Source of the DNA: JABCZS01 sp041660525
Lineage (GTDB): Bacteria; Pseudomonadota; Gammaproteobacteria; JABCZS01
Reading direction: 5' to 3'
Assembly (NCBI GenBank): GCA_041660525.1
Contig: JBAZWD010000003.1
Location: 114,279 to 178,278 of the forward strand
DNA: 64,000 bases
Below the pieces are notes generated by a model. The model was given only the letters and a program-made list of their open reading frames with translations. It had not been told where the DNA came from and made no database searches. Numbering within the stretch: the stretch's first letter is position 1; the number at the start of each line of letters is the position of its first letter. Positions 17,122-25,678 of the stretch are shown piece after piece. A program made the position numbers and the translations under genes.

Positions 17122-19339
17122 GTTGTTTACTCCTCACGCGGCACAATAGTTCTAAATCGCAATACCGACAAGTTTGCTCCCCATCTGGTGATACTTGCGC
17201 TTCGCCTTTTGTAAAATCATCTGCTAATGTACTTAACGTTTGTTCCCACTGCGCTAACATTTCATTCCAAGGCAATTCATAATCGTCTATTATTTGCAAA
17301 TGATGTTCATTGGCTTTTACTTTTGCTATCGCAACACCACTGGCTTGTGGTTGGCTAATCGCATACAACGGCAATTGCACTTCAGTAATATTGGCTTGCC
17401 CAGTTTTATAATCTATCAATAAGATTTCACCAGTTGCCAATTGATCAATGCGATCAATACGTGCATGCAGCGTTAGATTCTCGAAATTAATTTCAATATT
17501 CTTTTCAGTGTCAATCACATTAAATGCAGGCCTATTTTTCTCATATTTTAGCCATTGCATTAATAATTGGTTTAAGCGATTTTTTTCAAGTTCGATATGC
17601 ATCGTAACAGGTAATTTTTTTACAGCAAAATTAACGGCATTTTTTATGGCTTCGCTTTGATCAAGATTTAAATTATCAGATGATTTTATGTTTTTCCAAA
17701 AAAACTCTAAAGCCGCATGTACTAATTCGCCACGTTGCGCGTAAGTTAGCCCTGTTTGTTCAGGCTCCAAGGTTCGTGCTTTTAAACGATAACGTGCAAA
17801 AGCCTGAAATGGACAAACGCTTTGTGATTGCAGTAAACCGATGCCACCTTTCATTTTTTGCTTACTTTTTAAAGGTACGGGCAAATCATTCCAGGATTCT
17901 AAAATTAAATTTTTATCATAGAATTCACAATCGGGCAGAGCATATTTATTATTTAAAATAGGATAATCAGAAATTAAACGGCTGGGTATTAGTCTTTTAT
18001 CATCTTCTTGCAAGGGGTAACTTAAAATAACTTGATGTGCCTGCTGTGTAAATCGCTGGGTTAAATGCGCAGCGAACGTATATTCACGTTCACTGGATGC
18101 GTGTGGCATATTGTTTTCACGTTGTAAATCTATCGGCAAAAAAGGGTGTGGCTTGCTAACAGGTGGCCAGTTCTCATGATGCAAGCCTGTGACCCATAAT
18201 GCATGAAAATATAAACCCTCTCCTTCTAGCGCGCCTAGGATTTGAATAGGCGCATATTCACTTTCACCTTGAAATATTATGTTACTGGCTTGCTGATACA
18301 ATAAGTTATAGTAAGAGCTGCGCGGTTGTACGAGATCAAGCATAGCTGCTTCATTTAATAATTCATAAAAACGTTTTACCACTTGGTATTCTTCACTATT
18401 TAGTACGCGATCGCCAGGCCAGTTATGTAAATCCTGGTTAGTTTTTAATAACTCTAAGGCTTTAGCAATGATCGGAAAATCAATTAATTTTTTTCCTGAA
18501 GAAATATTATAGGTTTTTTTGTCATGGTAATGATTAGCCAGCAAAGTTTCTGGCATTAAGATTCTGGAGAATATATCGTCAACTTCAGAAAAGCGTGACG
18601 CCAAATCTGGAATGATAATACCTATAGGTGCTTTGGGATTTTGTGCAATTAAATTTTTTGCCCACAGGGCCGCTTGAATCAATTCGTCTTTTATATTTAA
18701 TTGAGGTGCACAATGTACTTGCGCATTGGGTACGCAGTATTCTAATATTTCAAGATGCACACCTTGTTTTTTCAGTGATTCGATTATTTTTTGAATACTG
18801 GGTTTAATGTCCGTGAAACCGATTAAATATATTTTATTTAAATGTTCTCTTGCTGGTTTTAAATGGTTTAAAACGCTCGCCTTATCTATAAAGTTTTTGG
18901 CAGTACAAGCTTCTTGATACTGTTGGCACCAGTTTAGAAAAACTTGAATATCAGACGAAACATTTGCGCTATCGATACTTGCAAAATCAATATTCCAATC
19001 TTTAAGCAAAGACCACGCTTGTTGCGCTAAATAAGCCATAGAGGGATTATTGTCTGTGATATTTTGCCAAAAGATTTGGTTTTGCCAATCATTTAAACGT
19101 AAAAAACATGGATGATCAGCATTATCTTGATGGTCTTGCCAAAGTCTCTCGACCCAGCCATTCATCGAGATAATATCAATTTGCCATACATTTTTTTTTA
19201 GCTGTGCGTAGTCTTGATTAAGACGCGTCGCTAAACGTCGTGTTGGTGTTAAAATTAAATCGGCTTGTTCTAATTCTGTTAAAAAATCAGCATAAGACTT
19301 ATCAATGGTTTTAATCTTGTAGCCACAGACATTGTCCAC
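17114..19339 (-). CDS. AddB-like PD-(D/E)XK nuclease with Fe-S cysteines
   Basis: The 741-residue protein matches the "probable DNA repair protein" family that pairs with AddA-type helicases. Its N-terminus (LILTPTRRLATRLN) is a degenerate helicase-like domain with no Walker A lysine. The C-terminal nuclease keeps GELVHAALEFFW, ARIDRID, LLIDYKTG and QLPLYA. One Cys near 508 (SVCPFQAFARYR) and the C-x2-C-x5-C at 724/727/733 form the AddB-type iron-sulfur set. It is shorter than classical AddB (over 1000). The GTG start at 19339 has GAGG about 6 nt upstream and overlaps dnaQ by 29 nt. Confidence 0.8.
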   Translation of the reverse strand: MDNVCGYKIKTIDKSYADFLTELEQADLILTPTRRLATRLNQDYAQLKKNVWQIDIISMNGWVERLWQDHQDNADHPCFLRLNDWQNQIFWQNITDNNPSMAYLAQQAWSLLKDWNIDFASIDSANVSSDIQVFLNWCQQYQEACTAKNFIDKASVLNHLKPAREHLNKIYLIGFTDIKPSIQKIIESLKKQGVHLEILEYCVPNAQVHCAPQLNIKDELIQAALWAKNLIAQNPKAPIGIIIPDLASRFSEVDDIFSRILMPETLLANHYHDKKTYNISSGKKLIDFPIIAKALELLKTNQDLHNWPGDRVLNSEEYQVVKRFYELLNEAAMLDLVQPRSSYYNLLYQQASNIIFQGESEYAPIQILGALEGEGLYFHALWVTGLHHENWPPVSKPHPFLPIDLQRENNMPHASSEREYTFAAHLTQRFTQQAHQVILSYPLQEDDKRLIPSRLISDYPILNNKYALPDCEFYDKNLILESWNDLPVPLKSKQKMKGGIGLLQSQSVCPFQAFARYRLKARTLEPEQTGLTYAQRGELVHAALEFFWKNIKSSDNLNLDQSEAIKNAVNFAVKKLPVTMHIELEKNRLNQLLMQWLKYEKNRPAFNVIDTEKNIEINFENLTLHARIDRIDQLATGEILLIDYKTGQANITEVQLPLYAISQPQASGVAIAKVKANEHHLQIIDDYELPWNEMLAQWEQTLSTLADDFTKGEAQVSPDGEQTCRYCDLELLCRVRSKQHG

Positions 19340-20015
19340 GGTTGGCCTCTTTTATTTTTTGTAAATATTGTGCATGCAGCTGAAGTTCTTCTTCTTGTGC
19401 ATAAATCACTGCAAATGTTTGATCTGCCTGCCGGATGATTTTATGTTGTTGTTGCGTTTGCACAGAAGATTCTTCGATATCTAATGATAAATCAGCTTGG
19501 CCACCCGTCATGGCTAAATAAACTTGTGCAAGTATGCGCGAATCTAATAAAGCACCGTGGAGTTCACGATCAAAGCAATCGATTTCATAGCGCTTTGATA
19601 AAGCATCCAGTGAATTTTTTTGATTGGGATGTTTTTTGCGTGCTAATACTAAACTATCTAAAATTTGTGCGTGATCTTCGACTTTGCCTAATTTTTTATC
19701 ATGCAAAGATAATTCATAATTTAAAAATGCAACATCAAAGGGTGCGTTGTGAATAATCAATTCTGCACCTTTGATGAAGACTAATAATTCATCGACGATT
19801 TCGGCGAATCGCAGTTTATCTGACAAAAAAGCGCGTGTTAAACCATGTACTTTTTGAGCACCGTAATCGACTTCACGATCGGGATTTAAATAATAATGAA
19901 ATTGTTTGCCGGTTAAACGGCGATTCACCATTTCAAGCGCACCAATTTCTATAATACGATGCCCTGCTTCAGGGCTTAAGCCTGTAGTTTCCGTATCTAA
20001 AACAATTTGCCGCAT
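19311..20015 (-). CDS. dnaQ: DNA polymerase III epsilon subunit (proofreading 3'-5' exonuclease)
   Basis: The 234-residue protein has the DEDDh exonuclease motifs: DTETTG (Asp7, Glu9), HNAPFDVAFL and HGALLDSRILAQVYL. The C-terminal 50 residues would carry the alpha-binding segment. It would remove misincorporated bases in the replicative polymerase. It sits directly after rnhA on the minus strand (18-nt gap); an adjacent rnhA-dnaQ pair is a conserved proteobacterial arrangement. It overlaps the AddB-like gene. Confidence 0.95.
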   Translation of the reverse strand: MRQIVLDTETTGLSPEAGHRIIEIGALEMVNRRLTGKQFHYYLNPDREVDYGAQKVHGLTRAFLSDKLRFAEIVDELLVFIKGAELIIHNAPFDVAFLNYELSLHDKKLGKVEDHAQILDSLVLARKKHPNQKNSLDALSKRYEIDCFDRELHGALLDSRILAQVYLAMTGGQADLSLDIEESSVQTQQQHKIIRQADQTFAVIYAQEEELQLHAQYLQKIKEANRGQCLWLQD

Positions 20016-20033
20016 ATTCCATCCCTAGTTTAA

Positions 20034-20471
20034 TTATTCCAATTCATCTATAGCCTGATTCGCTAATTCATCTGCCCAATCATTTTCCCTATGGCCACTG
20101 TGACCTTTTACCCAATGCCATACTACTTGATGCTTTTCTAAGGCTAGCGTTAAAGCTTCCCATAAATCTGCGTTTTTCACAGGCTGTTTATTGGCTGTTC
20201 GCCAACCATTTTTACGCCAATTATGTATCCAGGTGGTAATTCCTTGGCGAACATATTGAGAATCTGTGGTAATTTCAACCGTGCAAGGCTCTTTTAATGC
20301 GTTTAAGCCAGCAATAGCCGCCATAAGCTCCATACGGTTATTGGTGGTTAATATTTCCCCACCTTTTAATGTTTTCTCAACGCCATTATAACGCAGAACC
20401 ACGCCCCAGCCGCCAGGGCCTGGATTGCCTCTGCAGGCGCCATCTGTAAATAAAGCCACTCTCTTGTCCAA
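20034..20471 (-). CDS. rnhA: Ribonuclease HI
   Basis: This enzyme cleaves RNA in RNA:DNA hybrids. The 145-residue protein has all catalytic residues at the E. coli positions when translation starts at TTG 20471: Asp10 (FTDGACRGNPGPGGWG), Glu48 (NNRMELM), Asp70 (TTDSQYV), His124 (GHSGH) and Asp134 (NDWADEL). That agreement, with GGTGG just upstream, supports the unusual TTG start. A GTG at 20459 would remove only four residues. It is first in the minus-strand run toward dnaQ and divergent from mltD. Confidence 0.95.
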   Translation of the reverse strand: MDKRVALFTDGACRGNPGPGGWGVVLRYNGVEKTLKGGEILTTNNRMELMAAIAGLNALKEPCTVEITTDSQYVRQGITTWIHNWRKNGWRTANKQPVKNADLWEALTLALEKHQVVWHWVKGHSGHRENDWADELANQAIDELE

Positions 20472-20555
20472 ATTACCACCAATATTTAGTTAGTTTGATA
20501 AAAAAATACCCTTTTGGGGTTCTATTTTTGACCTATATCTGGTAGAATACACCCT

Positions 20556-21662
20556 ATGAACACAATAAATAAGTTAATCAAGCATTTATCATTGTTCTTT
20601 ATTGTCGTAGGATTGGTTGTAAGTTCTGGTGCCTTACAAGTGCCTTTATTACCAGAGACTAATGAAAAACCTCTTCCCACTGTAGACGACAATTTATGGG
20701 ATCGCTTGCGCGCTGATTTCTCTATGGATCATGCCACAGCGCAAAGTCGTGTGCAAACTCATCGTGCTTGGTATCTCAATAATCCTGATTACATCGAAAA
20801 TATCTTTAAACGCGCAGAGCCCTACCTCTATTATATAGCGGAAGAAATTAAAGCGCGCGATTTACCTATGGAATTTGTATTAATTCCTGTTATCGAAAGT
20901 ACTTATGATCCTCATGCCCGCTCGCATGCAGGTGCAACAGGTTTATGGCAATTAATGGCTGTGACTGCACGTCATTATAAGATTGTTCAAAACAGCATGT
21001 ATGACGGTCGTCGTTCTATCCAGGAATCCACAAATGCTGCGCTGAATCACTTAGCGTATTTAGCTACTGTATATGATAACGATTGGCATTTAGTGTTAGC
21101 CGCTTATAACGTGGGCCATGGCCGTGTTAACCGTGAAATTGCAAAAAATAAAGCTGCAGGTCTTGGTACTGATTATTGGTCACTCAAATCTTTACCAAAA
21201 GAAACGCTTGATTACGTACCTAAAATTATTGCGTTAGCTGATGTGGTTGAAAACTACCAACGTCATGATATTGAATTACCCTTAGTTGCAGATGCGCCAC
21301 AAGTCGCTGTAGTAGATATTGATGTTGAAGACTATTTAGATTTAACTATCGCTGCTAATTTAGCTGATGTAGAACCTGAAACTTTGCGCGAAATGAATCC
21401 TGGTTTTACACAAACCATTATTGCTAATAATACTGATTCATTATTAATACCCGTTGAAAACGTCGAAACTTTTGAAGCTGCTCTTAAAAAATATGTACCT
21501 AAGAAAAATGCACCAGTTGACTATGTTGTTCAATCAGGTGATTCATTAAATAAAATCAGTAAATCTCACGGTGTGAGTGTTGCGATGTTACAGCAATATA
21601 ATAATTTATCTTCTGTTAATCTGCAGGTTGGTCAAAAACTTAAAATTCCTCGCGCTGCTTAA
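20556..21662 (+). CDS. mltD: Membrane-bound lytic murein transglycosylase D-type, SLT plus one LysM
   Basis: The 368-residue protein cleaves peptidoglycan glycan strands. An N-terminal hydrophobic helix (about 9-27) acts as signal or anchor. The SLT domain has catalytic Glu114 in PVIESTYDPHARSHAGATG, then GLWQLM and LAAYNVGHGRVN. One LysM (about 323-366; YVVQSGDSLNKISKSHGVS) binds the wall. E. coli MltD is a lipoprotein with two LysM. This one has no lipobox cysteine and a single LysM. The stop is 2 nt from the convergent ABC ATPase stop. Confidence 0.9.
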   Translation: MNTINKLIKHLSLFFIVVGLVVSSGALQVPLLPETNEKPLPTVDDNLWDRLRADFSMDHATAQSRVQTHRAWYLNNPDYIENIFKRAEPYLYYIAEEIKARDLPMEFVLIPVIESTYDPHARSHAGATGLWQLMAVTARHYKIVQNSMYDGRRSIQESTNAALNHLAYLATVYDNDWHLVLAAYNVGHGRVNREIAKNKAAGLGTDYWSLKSLPKETLDYVPKIIALADVVENYQRHDIELPLVADAPQVAVVDIDVEDYLDLTIAANLADVEPETLREMNPGFTQTIIANNTDSLLIPVENVETFEAALKKYVPKKNAPVDYVVQSGDSLNKISKSHGVSVAMLQQYNNLSSVNLQVGQKLKIPRAA

Positions 21663-21664
21663 GA

Positions 21665-23470
21665 TCATAAGTTTCCTGACGTAAAAGTTGGCACGGAAGC
21701 GAAAAGTATCTTAGTGTAAGCATGTTTAGGATGCTCAATCAACTCTTCTGCCTTGGCTTGTTCCACAATTTTTCCTAAATACATGACAGCAATGGTATCC
21801 GCCAAATACGATACCACAGCCATGTTATGACTAATAAAAATATAAGCGATACCTAATTCTATTTGCAATTTTTTCAATAAATTAACAATCTGCGCTTGCA
21901 CAGAAACATCCAATGCACTCGTGGGTTCATCACAAATAATGATCTTAGGCGATAAGGCTAAAGCCCTTGCGATGGCTATGCGTTGGCGTTGGCCGCCGGA
22001 AAATTGATGCGGATAATGATCAATGATTGCTGGAGGCAAACCTACTTGCTCTAGTAGTTCGATAATGCGTTGTCTACATGCTGCATAATCAGGAAAAATT
22101 TTATGAGCAAGCAAACCTTCGGCAATAATCTCCCCTACACGCATACGTGGATTCAAAGAGCCATAGGGATCTTGAAAAATAATTTGCGCGCCCGATTGTC
22201 CGTCCTGTCCTAAATAAGCAATTTGACCGGCAGTTGCTGGTATTAATTTTAATAATGCTTTTCCTAGCGTAGTTTTACCCGACCCCGACTCCCCTACTAT
22301 CGCTAAAGTTTGTCCTGCATATAAATTTATATCCACACCGTCTACGGCTTTCACATAAGCTACCGTTTTACGAAACACGCCTTTTCGAATGGGAAAATAG
22401 ACTTTAATATCGGTTGCTGTTAATAATAAATTCGACTCATGAATTTTCTTATCAAAAGCTAATACATGTTTATCTACGTGCGGTAATTCGCTGATAGGGT
22501 TTTCTTTTGTGTATAAATGACAGCGCACTTGTTGTGTTTGTGTGGGTAATAATTTTGGTGTCTGAATCTCACATAAATCCCATGCATAACGACAACGTGG
22601 CGCAAATCGACAACCTTGCGGTACATCAATTAAACTGGGAGGATGCCCAGGAATAACATCCAATACCGTATGGCGTTTTTCTAAAGCAGGTAAAGATTCA
22701 AATAAACGTTGGCTGTAAGGATGTTGTGCGCGCGCGAAATACGCATCGCTGCTTGCATATTCAATAATTTGCCCCGCATACATCACCGCAACATGATCGG
22801 CAACTTGTGCCACGATAGCTAAATCATGCGTGATTAATAAAATCCCCATAGAAAATTCTTTTTGAATTTTTTTAAGTAACAATAAAACTTGTGCTTGCAC
22901 CGTCACATCTAATGCGGTAGTAAGTTCATCCGCAATTAATAAATCAGGTTCTAAAGCAAGCGCCATCGCTATCATCGCACGCTGTTTCATGCCACCTGAA
23001 AGTTGGTGTGGATAATTTTCCATGCATTGTTTAACATCGCTAATACCCACCGCATGTAACAAATCCATAGCGTGTGCATTTCTTTGCATCTTATTCATCT
23101 GCGTATGCACACGCATGACTTCCGTGATTTGCGCACCTATCGTCATCACAGGATTTAAGGAAGTCATGGGCTCTTGAAAAATCATTCCAATACGCTTGCC
23201 TCTTATATTACGCAATTGCGCTTCGGATAATTTCAATAAATCGATATCGCCTAATAAAATTTGACTGTCTTGACCGTACAACGTATCTTTTAGTAATAAT
23301 TGTGCAATAGAGTGTCCAGTTACTGTTTTTCCAGAACCTGATTCACCGACTAAAGCTAAGGTTTGCCCACGCGCAATAGAAAAATTAACATCGTCAACCG
23401 CATGTACCAAGCCTTGTTTGCTCGGCAAATACGTATGTAAATGTTTAACGGTTAAAATTTCATCACTCAT
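21665..23470 (-). CDS. yejF: Peptide ABC transporter, double ATP-binding protein (YejF-like)
   Basis: Two complete ABC ATPase domains lie in one 601-residue chain. Walker A GESGSGKT is at 42-49 and again near 395, with signature LSGGMKQR and FSGGQRQR and Walker B segments LLIADELT and IIICDEPT. After the first domain comes the oligopeptide-type CRFAPRCRYAWDLC cysteine segment. It would power the two permeases encoded just upstream. YejABEF imports oligopeptides, including antimicrobial peptides such as microcin C in E. coli. Substrate here is inferred only from that similarity. Confidence 0.9.
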   Translation of the reverse strand: MSDEILTVKHLHTYLPSKQGLVHAVDDVNFSIARGQTLALVGESGSGKTVTGHSIAQLLLKDTLYGQDSQILLGDIDLLKLSEAQLRNIRGKRIGMIFQEPMTSLNPVMTIGAQITEVMRVHTQMNKMQRNAHAMDLLHAVGISDVKQCMENYPHQLSGGMKQRAMIAMALALEPDLLIADELTTALDVTVQAQVLLLLKKIQKEFSMGILLITHDLAIVAQVADHVAVMYAGQIIEYASSDAYFARAQHPYSQRLFESLPALEKRHTVLDVIPGHPPSLIDVPQGCRFAPRCRYAWDLCEIQTPKLLPTQTQQVRCHLYTKENPISELPHVDKHVLAFDKKIHESNLLLTATDIKVYFPIRKGVFRKTVAYVKAVDGVDINLYAGQTLAIVGESGSGKTTLGKALLKLIPATAGQIAYLGQDGQSGAQIIFQDPYGSLNPRMRVGEIIAEGLLAHKIFPDYAACRQRIIELLEQVGLPPAIIDHYPHQFSGGQRQRIAIARALALSPKIIICDEPTSALDVSVQAQIVNLLKKLQIELGIAYIFISHNMAVVSYLADTIAVMYLGKIVEQAKAEELIEHPKHAYTKILFASVPTFTSGNL

Positions 23471-23482
23471 ATTTATTCTCTT

Positions 23483-24691
23483 TTATTGCAATTTTGGATC
23501 CAAAGCATCACGCACCACATCTGCAAATAAATTGGCAGCCAATACTAATACGAACATAAAAATAAAAGCAGCCGTTAAAGACCACCAAACTACCGGCTCA
23601 CGCGCAAGTTCTAGGCGTGCGCTGTTGATCATATTCCCAAAACTTTGCATGGTGGGATCAACCCCAACACCAATATAAGACAATACGGCTTCTGCCAATA
23701 CTAAACCACTAAAATCTAGCACGATCGTAATTAAAATAATATGCATCAGATTAGGTAAAATATGTTGGAGAATAATTCCCATATGCGAAACACCTAATGA
23801 TTTTGCCGCCATCACATATTCTTGTTCGCGCAGCTTTAAGGTTTCAGCGCGTACAAGGCGGCATAAACTGGTCCAGCTGGTAATGCCAAGAATAGCGCAC
23901 AAAGCAAATAAACGTGCATCAGCGCGCGCTGCATTGCTAGCAAACCATTGTGGATGATTACCCATAAATACTTCTAGCATTAACACCATGGCGGCGATCA
24001 ATAATACACTGGGAATAGAGCTCAATGTTGTATAGATATATTGAATAACATCATCAATAACGCCGCGAAAATACCCTGCCATGGTTCCAAGCAATAATGC
24101 AAATGGCAACATCACCATGGTAGTTAATGTGCCAATTAAAACACCGGTGCGTATGCTTTTTACCGCTTGGTAAAAAACATCCTGACCTATTTTATCTGTA
24201 CCAAAAATATGATATTCACGTGATAGCGCATACAAGCTTATCCAAATAAAAGTCATGATGCCAAATGTTATGAGAAAAGTAACACGGCATATATTGGGTT
24301 TTAGTAAATAAATAACGCTGATACTCATTATATTTATAAACAAAATCAAAGGCAGTGTTTTTATTATTATTGAAAAAATCGCTGGAAGATTCGCATTATA
24401 AAAAGGTGGTAAATAAGTTGTTTCTAAAGGCATATCCAAAGGCGATAGAATTAAATCTAATACGCTGTAAAGTTGTACAGTATTATTGATTTGTAAATGT
24501 ATGGAATCCAATAGCGCAATGAATACGTAAGAAAATAAAACCACCGCACAGCTCATGCCCATACGCGAACACCACACCGTCCGCCAGGCTTGATGTGATT
24601 TATGATTGGGCCACAGACTCCATGTCAGCACAGCAATAATAAGCAGAAAAAAAACTGCATCTGTCCATAATAATGTAAATGTAAAATCCAT
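23483..24691 (-). CDS. yejE: Peptide ABC transporter permease (YejE-like)
   Basis: The 402-residue inner-membrane permease carries the conserved cytoplasmic EAA loop (EYVMAAKSLGVSHMGIILQHILPN) that docks on the ATPase. An N-terminal helix, an extended periplasmic region including SREYHIFGTDKIGQDVFYQAVKSIRTG, and five C-terminal helices match the DppC/YejE type. The central extra hydrophobic stretch (about 110-160) makes it longer than E. coli YejE (about 341). It follows the YejB-like gene by 7 nt. Confidence 0.9.
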   Translation of the reverse strand: MDFTFTLLWTDAVFFLLIIAVLTWSLWPNHKSHQAWRTVWCSRMGMSCAVVLFSYVFIALLDSIHLQINNTVQLYSVLDLILSPLDMPLETTYLPPFYNANLPAIFSIIIKTLPLILFINIMSISVIYLLKPNICRVTFLITFGIMTFIWISLYALSREYHIFGTDKIGQDVFYQAVKSIRTGVLIGTLTTMVMLPFALLLGTMAGYFRGVIDDVIQYIYTTLSSIPSVLLIAAMVLMLEVFMGNHPQWFASNAARADARLFALCAILGITSWTSLCRLVRAETLKLREQEYVMAAKSLGVSHMGIILQHILPNLMHIILITIVLDFSGLVLAEAVLSYIGVGVDPTMQSFGNMINSARLELAREPVVWWSLTAAFIFMFVLVLAANLFADVVRDALDPKLQ

Positions 24692-24698
24692 GATTTAC

Positions 24699-25676
24699 CT
24701 AATTTAATCTAACCCTTGGATCAACCAAGGTATACGAAATATCAGTTAATATTAATCCGACAATATATAAAACAGACCCTAAAAATACCATGGATCTTAC
24801 AATGGCAAAATCTTGTGATCGTATCGCATCGATTGTATAACTGCCTAAACCTGGTATGGCAAAAAAAGACTCCAAAACTAAACTGCCTAAAAATAAACTC
24901 GGAATCAATACTACGACACCAGTTAAAATAGGCAACATGGCATTTTTTAAAACATGTTTAAATAAAATACGCATTTCAGATAAACCTTTTGCGCGCGCCG
25001 TCCTCACATAATCTTTATTAATTTCCTCAAGAAATATGGCGCGATACCAGCGTACCCCGGAACCTAAACCTGAAAGAACGCTGACAGTCACGGGCAAAAT
25101 TAAAAACATAATCGCATTAAAACCAGGCGCATAACCTGAAATAGGCATCCAATGCAGAATTTTTGCTAAAAAATATTGACCTGCAATGATATAAAATAAA
25201 CTGGAAATTGACATTAATCCCACGCAAATACCGATGCCAGTCAAATCTAAATAAGTACCACGAAATAAAACAATAAACAAAGCTAGAATGACATTAATGG
25301 ATAAGCCAAAAAAAAGTGACGGCAGCGCCAAAGCAAGACTGGGCCACATGCGTTGTGAAATATCATAATTAATCTCACGGCCACTGTCCGACGTTCCAAA
25401 ATCAAACAGGAATAGTTTTTTACTTTGGTCAAAAAATAAAGTGTCTGTTATATGCGATAAACCAGTTGCTTTCTCATTATAAAATAATGGTTTATTGTAA
25501 CCATTGGTTTCCACCCAGCGATCAATGGCATCGATAGTAACATAACGATCACCTAAATGCGCAACCGCCATATCTTGCGGCGAATTCACTGCAAAAAATA
25601 ATAAAAAAGTGATGAGATTAACACCAATTAAAATAGGTATTGCATATAAAAAACGTCTAATAATATATGCCCACAT
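24699..25676 (-). CDS. yejB: Peptide ABC transporter permease (YejB-like)
   Basis: The 325-residue permease is of the DppB/YejB type. The first helix reads YIIRRFLYAIPILIGVNLITF, and the EAA loop is DYVRTARAKGLSEMRILFKHVLKNA. Other membrane helices follow, ending DPRVRLN, the usual family C-terminus. It would pair with the YejE-like protein to form the channel. It lies 2 nt after the substrate-binding protein gene in the order yejA-yejB-yejE-yejF seen in E. coli. Confidence 0.92.
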   Translation of the reverse strand: MWAYIIRRFLYAIPILIGVNLITFLLFFAVNSPQDMAVAHLGDRYVTIDAIDRWVETNGYNKPLFYNEKATGLSHITDTLFFDQSKKLFLFDFGTSDSGREINYDISQRMWPSLALALPSLFFGLSINVILALFIVLFRGTYLDLTGIGICVGLMSISSLFYIIAGQYFLAKILHWMPISGYAPGFNAIMFLILPVTVSVLSGLGSGVRWYRAIFLEEINKDYVRTARAKGLSEMRILFKHVLKNAMLPILTGVVVLIPSLFLGSLVLESFFAIPGLGSYTIDAIRSQDFAIVRSMVFLGSVLYIVGLILTDISYTLVDPRVRLN

Positions 25677-25678
25677 GC

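Noticed and set aside
20528..20548. TTGACC and TAGAAT before mltD as a promoter
   Set aside because: The spacing is only 9 nt, too short for a sigma-70 promoter.
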